Assembly (NCBI RefSeq): GCF_001428305.1
Contig: NZ_LMRZ01000006.1
Span: forward strand, 124,001 to 188,000
DNA length: 64,000 nucleotides
Source of the DNA: Janibacter sp. Soil728
GTDB taxonomy: Bacteria; Actinomycetota; Actinomycetes; Actinomycetales; Dermatophilaceae
Direction of reading: 5' to 3'
Shown: positions 8,343 through 15,509 of the stretch, in pieces
Numbering within the stretch: the stretch's first letter is position 1
Layout: the number at the start of each line of letters is the position of its first letter
The notes under the pieces: model-generated
The model's input: the letters and a program-made list of their open reading frames with translations, nothing else
Told to the model about the DNA's origin: nothing
Database searches by the model: none
Made by a program: the position numbers and the translations under genes

Positions 8343-9023
8343 ATGAGTACGACAGACCTCTGGTACGTGTCCTACGGCTCCAACATGTCCCGTCGGCGGC
8401 TCGGCTCCTACATCGAAGGGGGCCGACCGCCCGGCTCAGCGGTGACCTATGTCGGTGCACGTGACACGACGATGCCTCTCGCTGACATGGCCGTCACCCT
8501 CCCCGGCAGCCTGTACTTCGCGGGCGAGTCGCGCACGTGGGGCGGCGGGGTCGCCTTCTACGACCACGACTCCCCCGGCGCTACCGCGGCCCGCGCCTAC
8601 CGGGTCACCGTCAGCCAGTTCGTCGACATCGCGGCCCAGGAGATGCACCGCATCCCCGACCCGGGCGACCCTCTCGAGGCCGTGCTCCTCAACGGCCTGG
8701 ACGGTGCCCGCCACCAGGCAGGCCCGGGCGTCTACGAGACCCTGATCGAGGTGGGCCGGCACGACGGTCTGCCGATGCTGACCTTCACCGCTCCCCACGG
8801 ACTGACCTCGGTACCCCACACGGCTCCGCGTCCCGCCTACCTCGCGATGCTCGCCGAAGGTCTGCGCGAGGCGCACGGGTGGGACGAGGAGCAGATCGCC
8901 GAGTACTTCGCCACCGTCATCCGCGGTGAGGGCGACGGGGGCCTCACAGCTCCCCCTTCGCACGACCGTGCAGCGCTGGACCGGATGACAGAGGACCCCG
9001 ACTTCGCCGGCGGCCCCTGGTAA
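8343..9023 (+). CDS. Gamma-glutamylcyclotransferase-like protein
   Basis: 226 residues. The opening DLWYVSYGSNMSRRRL is the YxSYGSN signature of the GGCT-like fold, and the family member pattern continues with LYFAGESRTWGGGVAFYD. Actinobacterial homologues are often labelled histone deacetylase in databases, which the sequence does not support. The reaction would be release of 5-oxoproline from a gamma-glutamyl compound, or an unknown variant. ATGs at 8334 and 8343 are both possible; a G-rich ribosome site fits 8343 better. It follows the carboxyethylornithine-synthase-like gene closely, which may link their substrates. Confidence 0.65.
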   Translation: MSTTDLWYVSYGSNMSRRRLGSYIEGGRPPGSAVTYVGARDTTMPLADMAVTLPGSLYFAGESRTWGGGVAFYDHDSPGATAARAYRVTVSQFVDIAAQEMHRIPDPGDPLEAVLLNGLDGARHQAGPGVYETLIEVGRHDGLPMLTFTAPHGLTSVPHTAPRPAYLAMLAEGLREAHGWDEEQIAEYFATVIRGEGDGGLTAPPSHDRAALDRMTEDPDFAGGPW

Positions 9024-9063
9024 CCGGTCGCGGGCTCCTCCTCCGACGGCGCGTCGTCGACGG

Positions 9064-9588
9064 TCAGCCGATCAGGTAGACCATGCCCCGCCCATCGGCG
9101 GCGAGGCCGTCGACGAAGGTCTGCGCTCTGTGCAGGTAGGAGAGTGCGTAGGCGACTTCGCTCTCGGGCTCGTCGCAGCGCCGCAGGACACCTCGGAGCT
9201 GCCGATCCGCGTCACCATCGGTGATGGAGGCCGCGTCGCGTGCGATCGCCGGGATCTCCGCGGGGACAAGAGTCCGCACCCAGGGCTCCCAGCCCGCGCC
9301 CGTCATGACCACCTGGCCCTCGAACATGCGGTGCGACGGGCGAGGACGCGAGGCTCCCCCTTCGTCCACGGAAGCCGTGAGTGCCTGCAGATGGCCCCAC
9401 GCCTTGTCGAGGTAGAGCATGTCTCGATGCGGCACGCTCTGCTGGAAGGACGGTGTCGCGCAGGTGAAGCCGTGGGGCGCACCCCAGGCATCCGCCAGCG
9501 GGTCAGCGGAGAGGACAGTGCATGGATCGGCGAGCGCCTGCTCGGTCTGATCGTGGTCGAAGGCGTAGGCGTAGTAGCGGATTCCCAT
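9064..9588 (-). CDS. DUF1877-like protein
   Basis: 174 residues starting MGIRYYAYAFD. The general plan fits DUF1877 (YfbM-like): a short N-terminal strand, a central LYLDKAWGHLQALT segment, and a GQVVMTGAGWEPWVRTLVPAE block. Function is unknown in the family. No signal peptide or membrane helix. It converges with the GGCT-like gene with 40 bases between stops. The assignment rests on the conserved dKaW segment and is moderate. Confidence 0.6.
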   Translation of the reverse strand: MGIRYYAYAFDHDQTEQALADPCTVLSADPLADAWGAPHGFTCATPSFQQSVPHRDMLYLDKAWGHLQALTASVDEGGASRPRPSHRMFEGQVVMTGAGWEPWVRTLVPAEIPAIARDAASITDGDADRQLRGVLRRCDEPESEVAYALSYLHRAQTFVDGLAADGRGMVYLIG

Positions 9589-9732
9589 CCCGACAGCGTG
9601 GCCACAGGGCTCGCGCGTTGTGCCTCCACGGCGAGCCCTGGGGACAACCCCACGCCCCCCACAGGCCTTGTGGATCGGCCCAGAGCGGGCTCAGTGGGAC
9701 GGCTCCCATGCCGCCGACGCGGGGAGCTTCGT

Positions 9733-10251
9733 TCACGCCGCCTGGACTACCGCTGCGCCTCGCTGGTCGACGCGGTGGTGGTGGCCACGCATGACCAATC
9801 GGGCGACGGGCTGCGCCAGGAGCGCCTCGACCACGAACGCGATCATGAAGTTGCGCGGCCAGTTCTCGAAGAAGTGCACCAAGGACTCGGTCGTCACGCT
9901 CCAGTTTCCGATCCAGGGTCCGACGACCGTGAGGATCACGGAGATCAGCAGGACGCTGCACAGCGTGTCCGCCAGGATGTGCGCACGGAAGCTGTCGCCC
10001 GTGCGGACGAGACGGCCTGTCAGCCACATCGCGGGTTGGCGAGTCAGCATGACGACCGCAATGACGACGACCCACAGCAGCGGGAGCACTCGCAGCACCC
10101 CCACCCACATGTCGAGCGTGAAGCCGATGCTCAGCCCTGTGATGATCACGGGGATGATGTTCACCGAGAGCAACGAGATCATGAGCACGAAGAGCAGTGA
10201 CTCTCGTCCCGACCGCGGAAGATGGGTGCCGAACTTGTGGTGGTCGCTCAT
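9733..10251 (-). CDS. DUF2798-type membrane protein, preceded by a terminator-like leader
   Basis: 172 residues with four hydrophobic helices in two related halves (about 17-40, 46-68; 92-112, 126-148). Each half ends in a positively charged motif (ALTGRLVR-like and QPVARLVMR), consistent with a double DUF2798 architecture. Function is unknown. The ATG follows AGAGAGAAG, a weak ribosome site. Base composition is clearly lower in GC than the flanking genes, as in the GNAT gene upstream, suggesting transfer. The 60-base leader contains a strong hairpin with a U-run 20 bases before the ATG (separate entry). Confidence 0.7.
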   Translation of the reverse strand: MSDHHKFGTHLPRSGRESLLFVLMISLLSVNIIPVIITGLSIGFTLDMWVGVLRVLPLLWVVVIAVVMLTRQPAMWLTGRLVRTGDSFRAHILADTLCSVLLISVILTVVGPWIGNWSVTTESLVHFFENWPRNFMIAFVVEALLAQPVARLVMRGHHHRVDQRGAAVVQAA

Positions 10252-10270
10252 AAAACTTCTCTCTGAACAC

Positions 10271-10307
10271 GAAAAAGCGCCCCTCCCAAGAATCTGGGAT
10301 GGGCGCT
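10271..10307 (-). terminator. Intrinsic terminator or attenuator hairpin with U-run in the DUF2798 leader
   Basis: On the minus strand a 13-bp stem (10307-10295 with 10288-10276, one mismatch) closes a six-base loop and is followed at once by five T residues (10275-10271). It is the only hairpin in the window I found with a real U-tract. It lies 20 bases before the DUF2798 start codon. It may end transcripts from the GNAT gene, attenuate DUF2798, or terminate a very short RNA. Confidence 0.7.
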
Positions 10308-10317
10308 GGATCTGACG

Positions 10318-10347
10318 GTTATACGCGCTACATCGGTCGTAGTCTAA
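10318..10347 (-). promoter_or_regulatory. Candidate promoter upstream of the hairpin (TTAGAC-18-TATAAC)
   Basis: On the minus strand, -35 TTAGAC (10347-10342) and -10 TATAAC (10323-10318) are spaced by 18 bases, an unusually good sigma-70-like match for this genome. Predicted start near 10311, only a few bases before the terminator hairpin. Confidence 0.5.
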
Positions 10348-10409
10348 CGCATCGCCACAGCCGAACCTGCTTCCTCGCTCGGCGGTGGCGTCGAGGAGTC
10401 AGAACTCAG

Positions 10410-10430
10410 ACGTTGAAGCGGAACTCCACC
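10410..10430 (+). repeat. 21-bp direct repeat of the ychF 3' end (distal copy)
   Basis: Identical over 21 bases to 11112-11132, which is the last coding stretch of ychF (the codons for VEFRFNV). This copy lies just beyond the stop codon of the GNAT gene, about 700 bases from the real ychF end. The two copies bracket the GNAT gene like attachment sites. Confidence 0.75.
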
Positions 10431-10438
10431 GAGCTTCG

Positions 10439-10963
10439 TCACTCGTGAAGCACCTGGGCGACAGCCACCGGCCGCACCCAGATTCGAGCGGTCGACTGCA
10501 CACTCCCAGAAACGTACGGCACCGCTTCACCGGTGGGCTCGTAGCCAAGCTTCGTCCAGAACGGTGCGGCCAGATCGGCATTGGTATCAACGATCGCCAG
10601 CCGGAGCGACTTGATGCCTGGCCTCCGGCCAGCCAGGTCGACCACTGCGTCGTGCATCATGCGGCCGAGGCCTTCACCCTGACGAGCACCGTCCGTCATC
10701 AGCAGGCCGATGTGAGCGACAGACGCGGTGGGCCATCCGAGGATCACGTCCGCAAAGGCGACGAGTTCCTGACCATTCCACAACCCGAGATCAACCTTGT
10801 GCGAGATCGGCACCGCCGGCGGCAGCGCCGACAGGACTCCGTCTGCAGCGGCGGGCGTCGGCACAGCCCCCTCGACGCGACGTGAATACTCAGCGTTGGA
10901 TTCCATGATGCGCTGTACAGCCATGGACTGACTCGGACCGATTAACCGTGCTTCCATCTGCAT
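10439..10963 (-). CDS. GNAT-family N-acetyltransferase
   Basis: 174 residues. The acetyl-CoA loop is visible as DGARQGEGLGRMMHDAVV (about residues 91-108), matching Q/RxxGxG/A, followed by LRLAIVDTNADLAAPFWTKLGYEPTGE, the usual motif B region. The acceptor substrate is unknown. GC content is visibly lower than in ychF, and the gene is flanked by short copies of the ychF tail, suggesting it was acquired. ATG codons at 10963 and 10957 are both possible starts; the ribosome site is unclear. Confidence 0.82.
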   Translation of the reverse strand: MQMEARLIGPSQSMAVQRIMESNAEYSRRVEGAVPTPAAADGVLSALPPAVPISHKVDLGLWNGQELVAFADVILGWPTASVAHIGLLMTDGARQGEGLGRMMHDAVVDLAGRRPGIKSLRLAIVDTNADLAAPFWTKLGYEPTGEAVPYVSGSVQSTARIWVRPVAVAQVLHE

Positions 10964-11040
10964 GTCTCCGAAGTTCAGCTTGAATCAACGACATCAGCAT
11001 CGACCTGAGGGCTCAATTCTGGAGCTCATCCAGCTCGTGC

Positions 11041-11107
11041 CTAAGACGTTGAACCGGAAATGTACGGCACTGCCACTCCCGCCGAAAACTGCGCGTGACC
11101 AGTGCTC
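11041..11107 (-). pseudogene. Remnant of a GNAT-like gene joined to a partial ychF tail copy
   Basis: Bases 11054-11073 match 10506-10525 inside the GNAT gene at 17 of 20 positions; both encode an AVPY[IV]SGS segment on the minus strand. Overlapping it, 11046-11059 matches the ychF tail repeat at 13 of 14 positions. No start codon or complete domain remains. The surrounding 60 bases at 10981-11040 are about 53% GC by hand count, far below the rest of the window. Confidence 0.4.
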
Positions 11108-12193
11108 TTACACGTTGAAGCGGAACTCCACCACGTCGCCGTCGACCATGACGTACTCCTTGCCCTCCATGCGCACCTTGCCGGCAGCCTTGGCATCGGC
11201 CATCGAGCCGAGCGCATCGAGGTCATCGAAGGAGACGACCTCGGCCTTGATGAAGCCGCGCTCGAAGTCGGTGTGGATGACGCCCGCGGCCTGAGGAGCC
11301 TTGTCGCCGCGGTGGATCGTCCACGCGCGCGACTCCTTGGGACCGGCGGTCAGGTAGGTCTGCAGGCCGAGGGTGTTGAAGCCCTTGCGCGCCAGCTGGT
11401 CCAGGCCCGGCTCGTCGATGCCGACGGACTCGAGCAGCTCGCGCGCCTCGTCGTCCTCGAGCTCGGCGACCTCGGACTCGAGCTTGGCGTTGAGGAAGAT
11501 CGCCTCGGCCGGCTCGACGAGCGCCTGCATCTTCGCCTGCAGGTCGGTGTCGGTCAGCTGGTCCTCGTCGACGTTGAAGACGTAGATGAAGGGCTTGGTG
11601 GTGAGCAGGCCCAGTCCGGCGGCGATCTCCATGTCGATGCCGGCTGCGGCTCCCTTCGCAGAGAGGGTGTCGCCCGCCTCGAGCACCTCGCGGGCAGCGA
11701 CGGCCGCGTCGAGGACGGCCTTGTCGATCTTCTTGCCCTTGAGCTCCTTCTCCAGGCGCGGGATGGCGCTCTCGAGGGTCTGCAGGTCAGCGAGCACGAG
11801 CTCGGTGTTGATGGTCTCCATGTCGGAGGCCGGGTCGATGCGACCGTCGACGTGCGTCACGTCGTCGTCGACGAAGGCGCGCACCACCTGGCAGATCGCG
11901 TCCGACTCGCGGATGTTGGCGAGGAACTTGTTGCCCAGCCCCTCCCCTTCGCTCGCACCACGGACGATGCCGGCGATGTCGACGAAGGACACCGTCGCGG
12001 GGAGGATCTTCTCGCTGCCGTGGATCTCGGCGAGCCGCTTCAGCCGGACATCCGGCAGCGGGACGACGCCGACATTCGGCTCGATGGTCGCGAAGGGGTA
12101 GTTCGCGGCCAGGACATTGTTCTTGGTCAGCGCGTTGAACATCGTCGACTTGCCGACGTTGGGGAGACCGACGATTCCGATGGAGAGTGCCAC
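11108..12193 (-). CDS. ychF: Ribosome-binding ATPase YchF (Obg family)
   Basis: 361 residues, full length. G1 loop GLPNVGKST (residues 9-17), switch region SFVDIAGIVRGASEGEG, and the G4 site NVDE in place of NKxD, the change that gives YchF its ATP preference. A TGS-type C-terminal domain ends in FRFNV. YchF acts on ribosomes and in oxidative-stress responses. The start is GTG 12193. A TAGACT -10 box on the minus strand (12208-12203) leaves a leader of only a few bases. Short repeats of its 3' end lie downstream. Confidence 0.95.
   Translation of the reverse strand: MALSIGIVGLPNVGKSTMFNALTKNNVLAANYPFATIEPNVGVVPLPDVRLKRLAEIHGSEKILPATVSFVDIAGIVRGASEGEGLGNKFLANIRESDAICQVVRAFVDDDVTHVDGRIDPASDMETINTELVLADLQTLESAIPRLEKELKGKKIDKAVLDAAVAAREVLEAGDTLSAKGAAAGIDMEIAAGLGLLTTKPFIYVFNVDEDQLTDTDLQAKMQALVEPAEAIFLNAKLESEVAELEDDEARELLESVGIDEPGLDQLARKGFNTLGLQTYLTAGPKESRAWTIHRGDKAPQAAGVIHTDFERGFIKAEVVSFDDLDALGSMADAKAAGKVRMEGKEYVMVDGDVVEFRFNV
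11112..11132 (+). repeat. 21-bp direct repeat at the ychF 3' end (coding copy)
   Basis: The original copy of the repeat also found at 10410-10430. It encodes the conserved C-terminal residues of YchF, so the sequence is constrained here but has no coding role at the distal site. Confidence 0.75.
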
Positions 12194-12205
12194 GGGGACA
12201 AGAGT

Positions 12206-12496
12206 CTAACCGGGCGAAGGGAGATCCCCACCTCGGTCCCCGGCGACCACCCACCGACGGAGCAGGAAACGCGCTGACCACCAGATCGCGACGAAGAGCA
12301 CGAGCAGCCCCAGCAGGCGCACCCACGAGCCCCCGGTCGTTGCCACCACCGGCACGTACATCAGGGTGGCCAGCACCGGGATCGCGGCGAACAGCAGGGC
12401 AAAGTCTTTGACGGTCTCCCGCCCCCACATCGACCACAGCATGACCCCGCGGGTCGGGCGACGCCTCGGCAGCTTCTCCGGAAGCAGGTCGCTCAC
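12206..12496 (-). CDS. Small two-helix membrane protein coupled to the NUDIX gene
   Basis: 96 residues. A basic N-terminus (EKLPRRRPTR) is followed by two transmembrane helices (about 31-51 and 60-78), with an RRW motif after the second. The GTG start at 12496 overlaps the stop of the NUDIX gene (GTGA), the same coupling as elsewhere in the window. No family recognised. It ends just before the ychF promoter region. Confidence 0.7.
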   Translation of the reverse strand: MSDLLPEKLPRRRPTRGVMLWSMWGRETVKDFALLFAAIPVLATLMYVPVVATTGGSWVRLLGLLVLFVAIWWSARFLLRRWVVAGDRGGDLPSPG

Positions 12497-13053
12497 AGGC
12501 CGTCCCGCGGCGCGGAGTTCTCGAGGTAGGCGGTCCCCTCGCGCGTGCCCATGTCCAGCTCGGCGATCATCCGGGCGGTGTACGGCGCGACGTGCTCCGC
12601 CACGGTGGCGGCATCGGCCCAGTGCACGGCCCTGATCTCCCGCGTCTGCAGGGTGACGCCAGCCAGGGCGTCCTCGGGGACGTGGCCGAGGTCGAAGAGG
12701 CACAAGAGAGCGTCGTCCCAGCCGCGGTAGGGCGGCAGCCAGTTGACGGCGAGCATGCCCTGCACGACGACGTCGAGGCCGAGCTCCTCCTTGACCTCAC
12801 GCACGACGCAGTGGGCCGGCGACTCCCCCGGATCGACGATGCCGCCGGGCAGGTCCCAGTCCTTCTTGTAGGTCAGCTGGCACAGGGCGATGCGCTCCCC
12901 CTCGGTGCGCAGGACGCCTTGGGCGATCAGGCGCTTCTTGGGCATGCGGGCGTTGAGGACCTTGATGAAGGCGCTGCGCCCAGCCTCCGTGGCGAGGTTG
13001 GGACGGGGGGTCGAAGCCTTGACCTCGTCCTCGTGCGGCTCGTCTGTCGGCAT
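12493..13053 (-). CDS. NUDIX hydrolase
   Basis: 186 residues with a complete Nudix box GGIVDPGESPAHCVV then REVKEELGL (Gx5Ex7REUxEExGU). The rest reads like a general nucleoside-diphosphate-derivative hydrolase with a central WLPPYRGWDDALLCLF segment. The substrate is not predictable. The ATG at 13053 is preceded on the minus strand by TAGCCT and six bases, so the transcript is probably leaderless. It is translationally coupled to the downstream small membrane protein. Confidence 0.87.
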   Translation of the reverse strand: MPTDEPHEDEVKASTPRPNLATEAGRSAFIKVLNARMPKKRLIAQGVLRTEGERIALCQLTYKKDWDLPGGIVDPGESPAHCVVREVKEELGLDVVVQGMLAVNWLPPYRGWDDALLCLFDLGHVPEDALAGVTLQTREIRAVHWADAATVAEHVAPYTARMIAELDMGTREGTAYLENSAPRDGL

Positions 13054-13059
13054 GGTTCG

Positions 13060-13065
13060 AGGCTA
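13060..13065 (-). promoter_or_regulatory. -10 box of a leaderless promoter (NUDIX gene)
   Basis: TAGCCT on the minus strand, six bases from the ATG at 13053, with no ribosome site between. Confidence 0.5.
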
Positions 13066-13078
13066 CCCGCGGCCCCTG

Positions 13079-13374
13079 TCACGCACCGAGCCGTCCGTCG
13101 ACCCGCTCCCGCAGGAGGTCGGCGTGGCCGAGGTGGCGCGCGTACTCCTCGATCATGTGCAGCATGAGGGCGCGGACGCTCCAGGTGTCGCCCCCGTTGT
13201 CGTCGAAGGTGTCGTCCAGCGCGTGCGCGGCGAGGATCTCGTCGGAGGAGGCGCACTCAGCCCGAGGAGGGACGGGGTCGACGGCTCAGCGGCTCGGGTG
13301 GCGAGCTGCTCCGGGGTCAGGCCCGCGCATTCTTCCTCGAGGGTCTCGTGCGCGCTGCCACGGGATGAAGTTCA
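13079..13374 (-). pseudogene. DUF664/DinB-family pseudogene with an internal deletion
   Basis: Two recognisable pieces in different frames. Near 13259-13350 the minus strand reads ETLEEECAGLTPEQLATRAA then EPSTPSLLGL, the N-terminal signature of DUF664 proteins. From about 13257 to 13079 another frame reads WSVRALMLHMIEEYARHLG then HADLLRERVDGRLGA and a stop, the family C-terminus. The middle of the protein is missing, the join shifts frame, and a stop lies just upstream of the first piece with no start codon. An intact relative is encoded at 16715-17377 with a matching EEYGRHTGHADLLREAVDGR end. Confidence 0.75.
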
Positions 13375-13535
13375 GAGCAGCTGTCGCTCGTCACCTACCG
13401 GGCGAAGGGAGTCGAGGTTCCCTACCGTCGTCACCGATGAGCGCCTGCGCGCGTGGGGTCACTCTCATGCACCCACGATCCTGCGGCCTGCGAGTCGCGT
13501 CAACGCCACGAGCGTTGTCAGTGCTCGGCGAGAGG

Positions 13536-15449
13536 ATGAGTCATGGGTCGTCGATGAGGACGAAGGGGGATGACGTGGAGGTCATCAACGCGGTACAGGT
13601 AGGGCTGGAGTCGGCGGGGCTGGATCCGGTAGGGCTGGAGTCGGTGGAGGAGCATTGTGTCGCCCGGGTGGCGCCGGTCGCGGAGGTCATGGGCCGGGTG
13701 CTGGCTCTCGTGGGAGGGGCCCGGAGCCGGGCGCTGGACGCGCCGTCTGCGATCGACGATCAGGAGCTCGAGGCGTCCTTGCGCGCGACCGAGGCCGCGC
13801 GCCGGGCGGTCGACGCGATGGAGCTGACGCTCGTCGCCGAGCTCAACCGGCACGGTGAGCAGAGGTGCTCCGACGGGATCTACCGCGATGAGCGGCTGGC
13901 AGAGGGCCAGGTCGCCGAGATGGCCCCGGACGCCCTGGCCCTCGCCATCGGGGTGGGACCGACCGAGGCCGACCGACGCTGCAGGCTCGCGGCACGCGCC
14001 GCCACGGACCTCGCAGCCCTGACCACACTCCTGGCGAGCGGCAGGATCAGCCGTCGGACGTTGGAGCAGGTGCACAAGCACACGCGCGACACCAAGCCGG
14101 AGACGACGCAGGCGATGGTGGATCACTTCCTCGGGGCCAAGCGCGGGCAGCCCGGCTCCATCCGGATCACGGACATGGAGCCGCACGAGGTCGCCAAGAC
14201 CTGCCGTCGGCTCGTCACCCGGCTCGATCCCGACCTCATGCAGGCCCGGGCAGATGCCAATCGTGCAACGCGTCTGGACGTGCGGTCCGAGCCGGGGCCG
14301 ATCGGCACGAGTTGTCTGACGGCCACGCTGCCGAGCGAGATGGGTGCTGCGGTGAAGTCGGCCGTCGACGAGGCCGGCAAGCTCCGCCTCGAGGACGACC
14401 CCTCGATGCCGCTCGGCACCGCACGGGCGATGGGTCTGGCCGACCTGGTGCTGCGCGGGGTCGAGGTCGAGGCACAGGTCCGGCTGGGCATCCCGGTCAT
14501 CGCCTCGGCGGTCTCTCGGCTGACCTTCGCCCCTGCGCGGCCGACCTGCCCCGGGTGTCACCCCGACCGGGCTGCCGCCGACACCGAGCGCCACGAAGCG
14601 ATCCTCGGCGAGCTCCTCGGCGAGGGAGTCACCTACGAGCGCGCGACGACGGAGACGGTCCGCATCGTCACCGGTTCGGGGGCGGACGAGGTCGACGTGC
14701 TGTCGGAGGAGTGGATGCCGGACGTCACCACTCAGGTCCGCGCCGACGTGGGCACGAGGACTAGCCATGAGGGCGGTGCCCCGTGGGTGTCCGGCACGAC
14801 CATCCCCGGAGTCGGCTTCGTACCACCCGACGTGGTCGCCGCCATCGTGGGACGACTCGACACCAAGGTGGGCCGGGCTCTGCTCGACGCGCGCACCGGC
14901 ACTCTCCTCGAGACCTCGACCACCAGCTACGCAATCCCCAAGGCGCAGCGTGAGTTCGTGGCAACCCGAGACGGGAAGTGCCGGATGTGGGGCTGCGAGC
15001 GCCCCGCCCTCTCGACGCGCCTCGGGTGGCAGGCCGACGTCGATCACGCCACGCCGTGGCCCGAGGGCGAGACGACGCCCGGCAACCTGTCGGACCTGTG
15101 CCGGCACCACCACAGGGTGAAGCACTCCGCGCGCTGGACCCACCGTCTCAACTCCGACGGGTCGACCGAGTGGATCACGCCCGGCGGCACGGTGGCCTTC
15201 ACCTTCCCTGCGCACGCAGTGGACGCAGACGACGAGGTGGACGAGCCCGGTTGGTCCCCGCCCACGGGGACCAACGAGGGCGACGACGTCGAGGATGAGG
15301 ACGTGGAGGGTGCTTCGTCCCCGGGCACGGGGACCAACGATGACCCGGAGTCCGCGGTCGCGATGGAAGCCGTGGTCGCGATGACCGGCTCGTCCCCGTC
15401 CACGGGGACCAAGGCACCGGCGCCCTTCATCGGTCCGTTCCCCTTCTGA
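13536..15449 (+). CDS. DUF222 / HNH endonuclease-domain protein
   Basis: 637 residues. The N-terminal and central part is the DUF222 region typical of high-copy actinobacterial 13E12-like proteins. The HNH nuclease motif is near the C-terminus: the CRMWGCERP cysteine pair, then DVDHATPWPEGE and LCRHHHRVKH. Substrate and role are unknown; families of this type are often repeated many times per genome. After the HNH domain comes a low-complexity acidic tail with three SPxTGT repeats encoded by palindromic DNA. ATG 13536 is chosen; GTG 13575 with a strong G-rich ribosome site is a good alternative. A short 17-bp direct repeat (13598 and 13628) marks the N-terminus. Confidence 0.85.
   Translation: MSHGSSMRTKGDDVEVINAVQVGLESAGLDPVGLESVEEHCVARVAPVAEVMGRVLALVGGARSRALDAPSAIDDQELEASLRATEAARRAVDAMELTLVAELNRHGEQRCSDGIYRDERLAEGQVAEMAPDALALAIGVGPTEADRRCRLAARAATDLAALTTLLASGRISRRTLEQVHKHTRDTKPETTQAMVDHFLGAKRGQPGSIRITDMEPHEVAKTCRRLVTRLDPDLMQARADANRATRLDVRSEPGPIGTSCLTATLPSEMGAAVKSAVDEAGKLRLEDDPSMPLGTARAMGLADLVLRGVEVEAQVRLGIPVIASAVSRLTFAPARPTCPGCHPDRAAADTERHEAILGELLGEGVTYERATTETVRIVTGSGADEVDVLSEEWMPDVTTQVRADVGTRTSHEGGAPWVSGTTIPGVGFVPPDVVAAIVGRLDTKVGRALLDARTGTLLETSTTSYAIPKAQREFVATRDGKCRMWGCERPALSTRLGWQADVDHATPWPEGETTPGNLSDLCRHHHRVKHSARWTHRLNSDGSTEWITPGGTVAFTFPAHAVDADDEVDEPGWSPPTGTNEGDDVEDEDVEGASSPGTGTNDDPESAVAMEAVVAMTGSSPSTGTKAPAPFIGPFPF
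15252..15411 (+). repeat. Three in-frame palindromic repeats in the DUF222/HNH tail
   Basis: Copies begin at 15254, 15317 and 15392. Each has the form GTCCCCG, four variable-centre bases, then CGGGGACCAA, and encodes SPxTGT(N/K). The spacings of 63 and 75 are multiples of three, so the reading frame is kept. The first copy is a 24-base palindrome with arms TTGGTCCCCG and CGGGGACCAA. Confidence 0.7.
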
Positions 15450-15509
15450 GCGTCAGACCCACCGGTGGTCATCCGGGGCCCTGTCGGTGATCGCTGGTTG
15501 GGTGGCTCC

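Noticed and set aside
9589-9732. DnaA-box-like words (GGGGACAACCCC, TTGTGGATC) between DUF1877 and DUF2798 genes
   Set aside because: Matches to the TTGTCCACA-type box are imperfect and few, and no dnaA, dnaN or gyr gene is near.
9503-10270. A longer frame overlapping the DUF2798 gene that starts at a GTG near 10270
   Set aside because: It is Arg/Pro/His-rich without domain features and overlaps a good membrane protein frame; treated as a shadow.
15252-15411. Three spaced palindromes looked like a mini CRISPR array of type I-E-like repeats
   Set aside because: Spacings are 63 and 75 and all copies are in frame inside a coding tail; there are only three copies, no cas genes and no leader.
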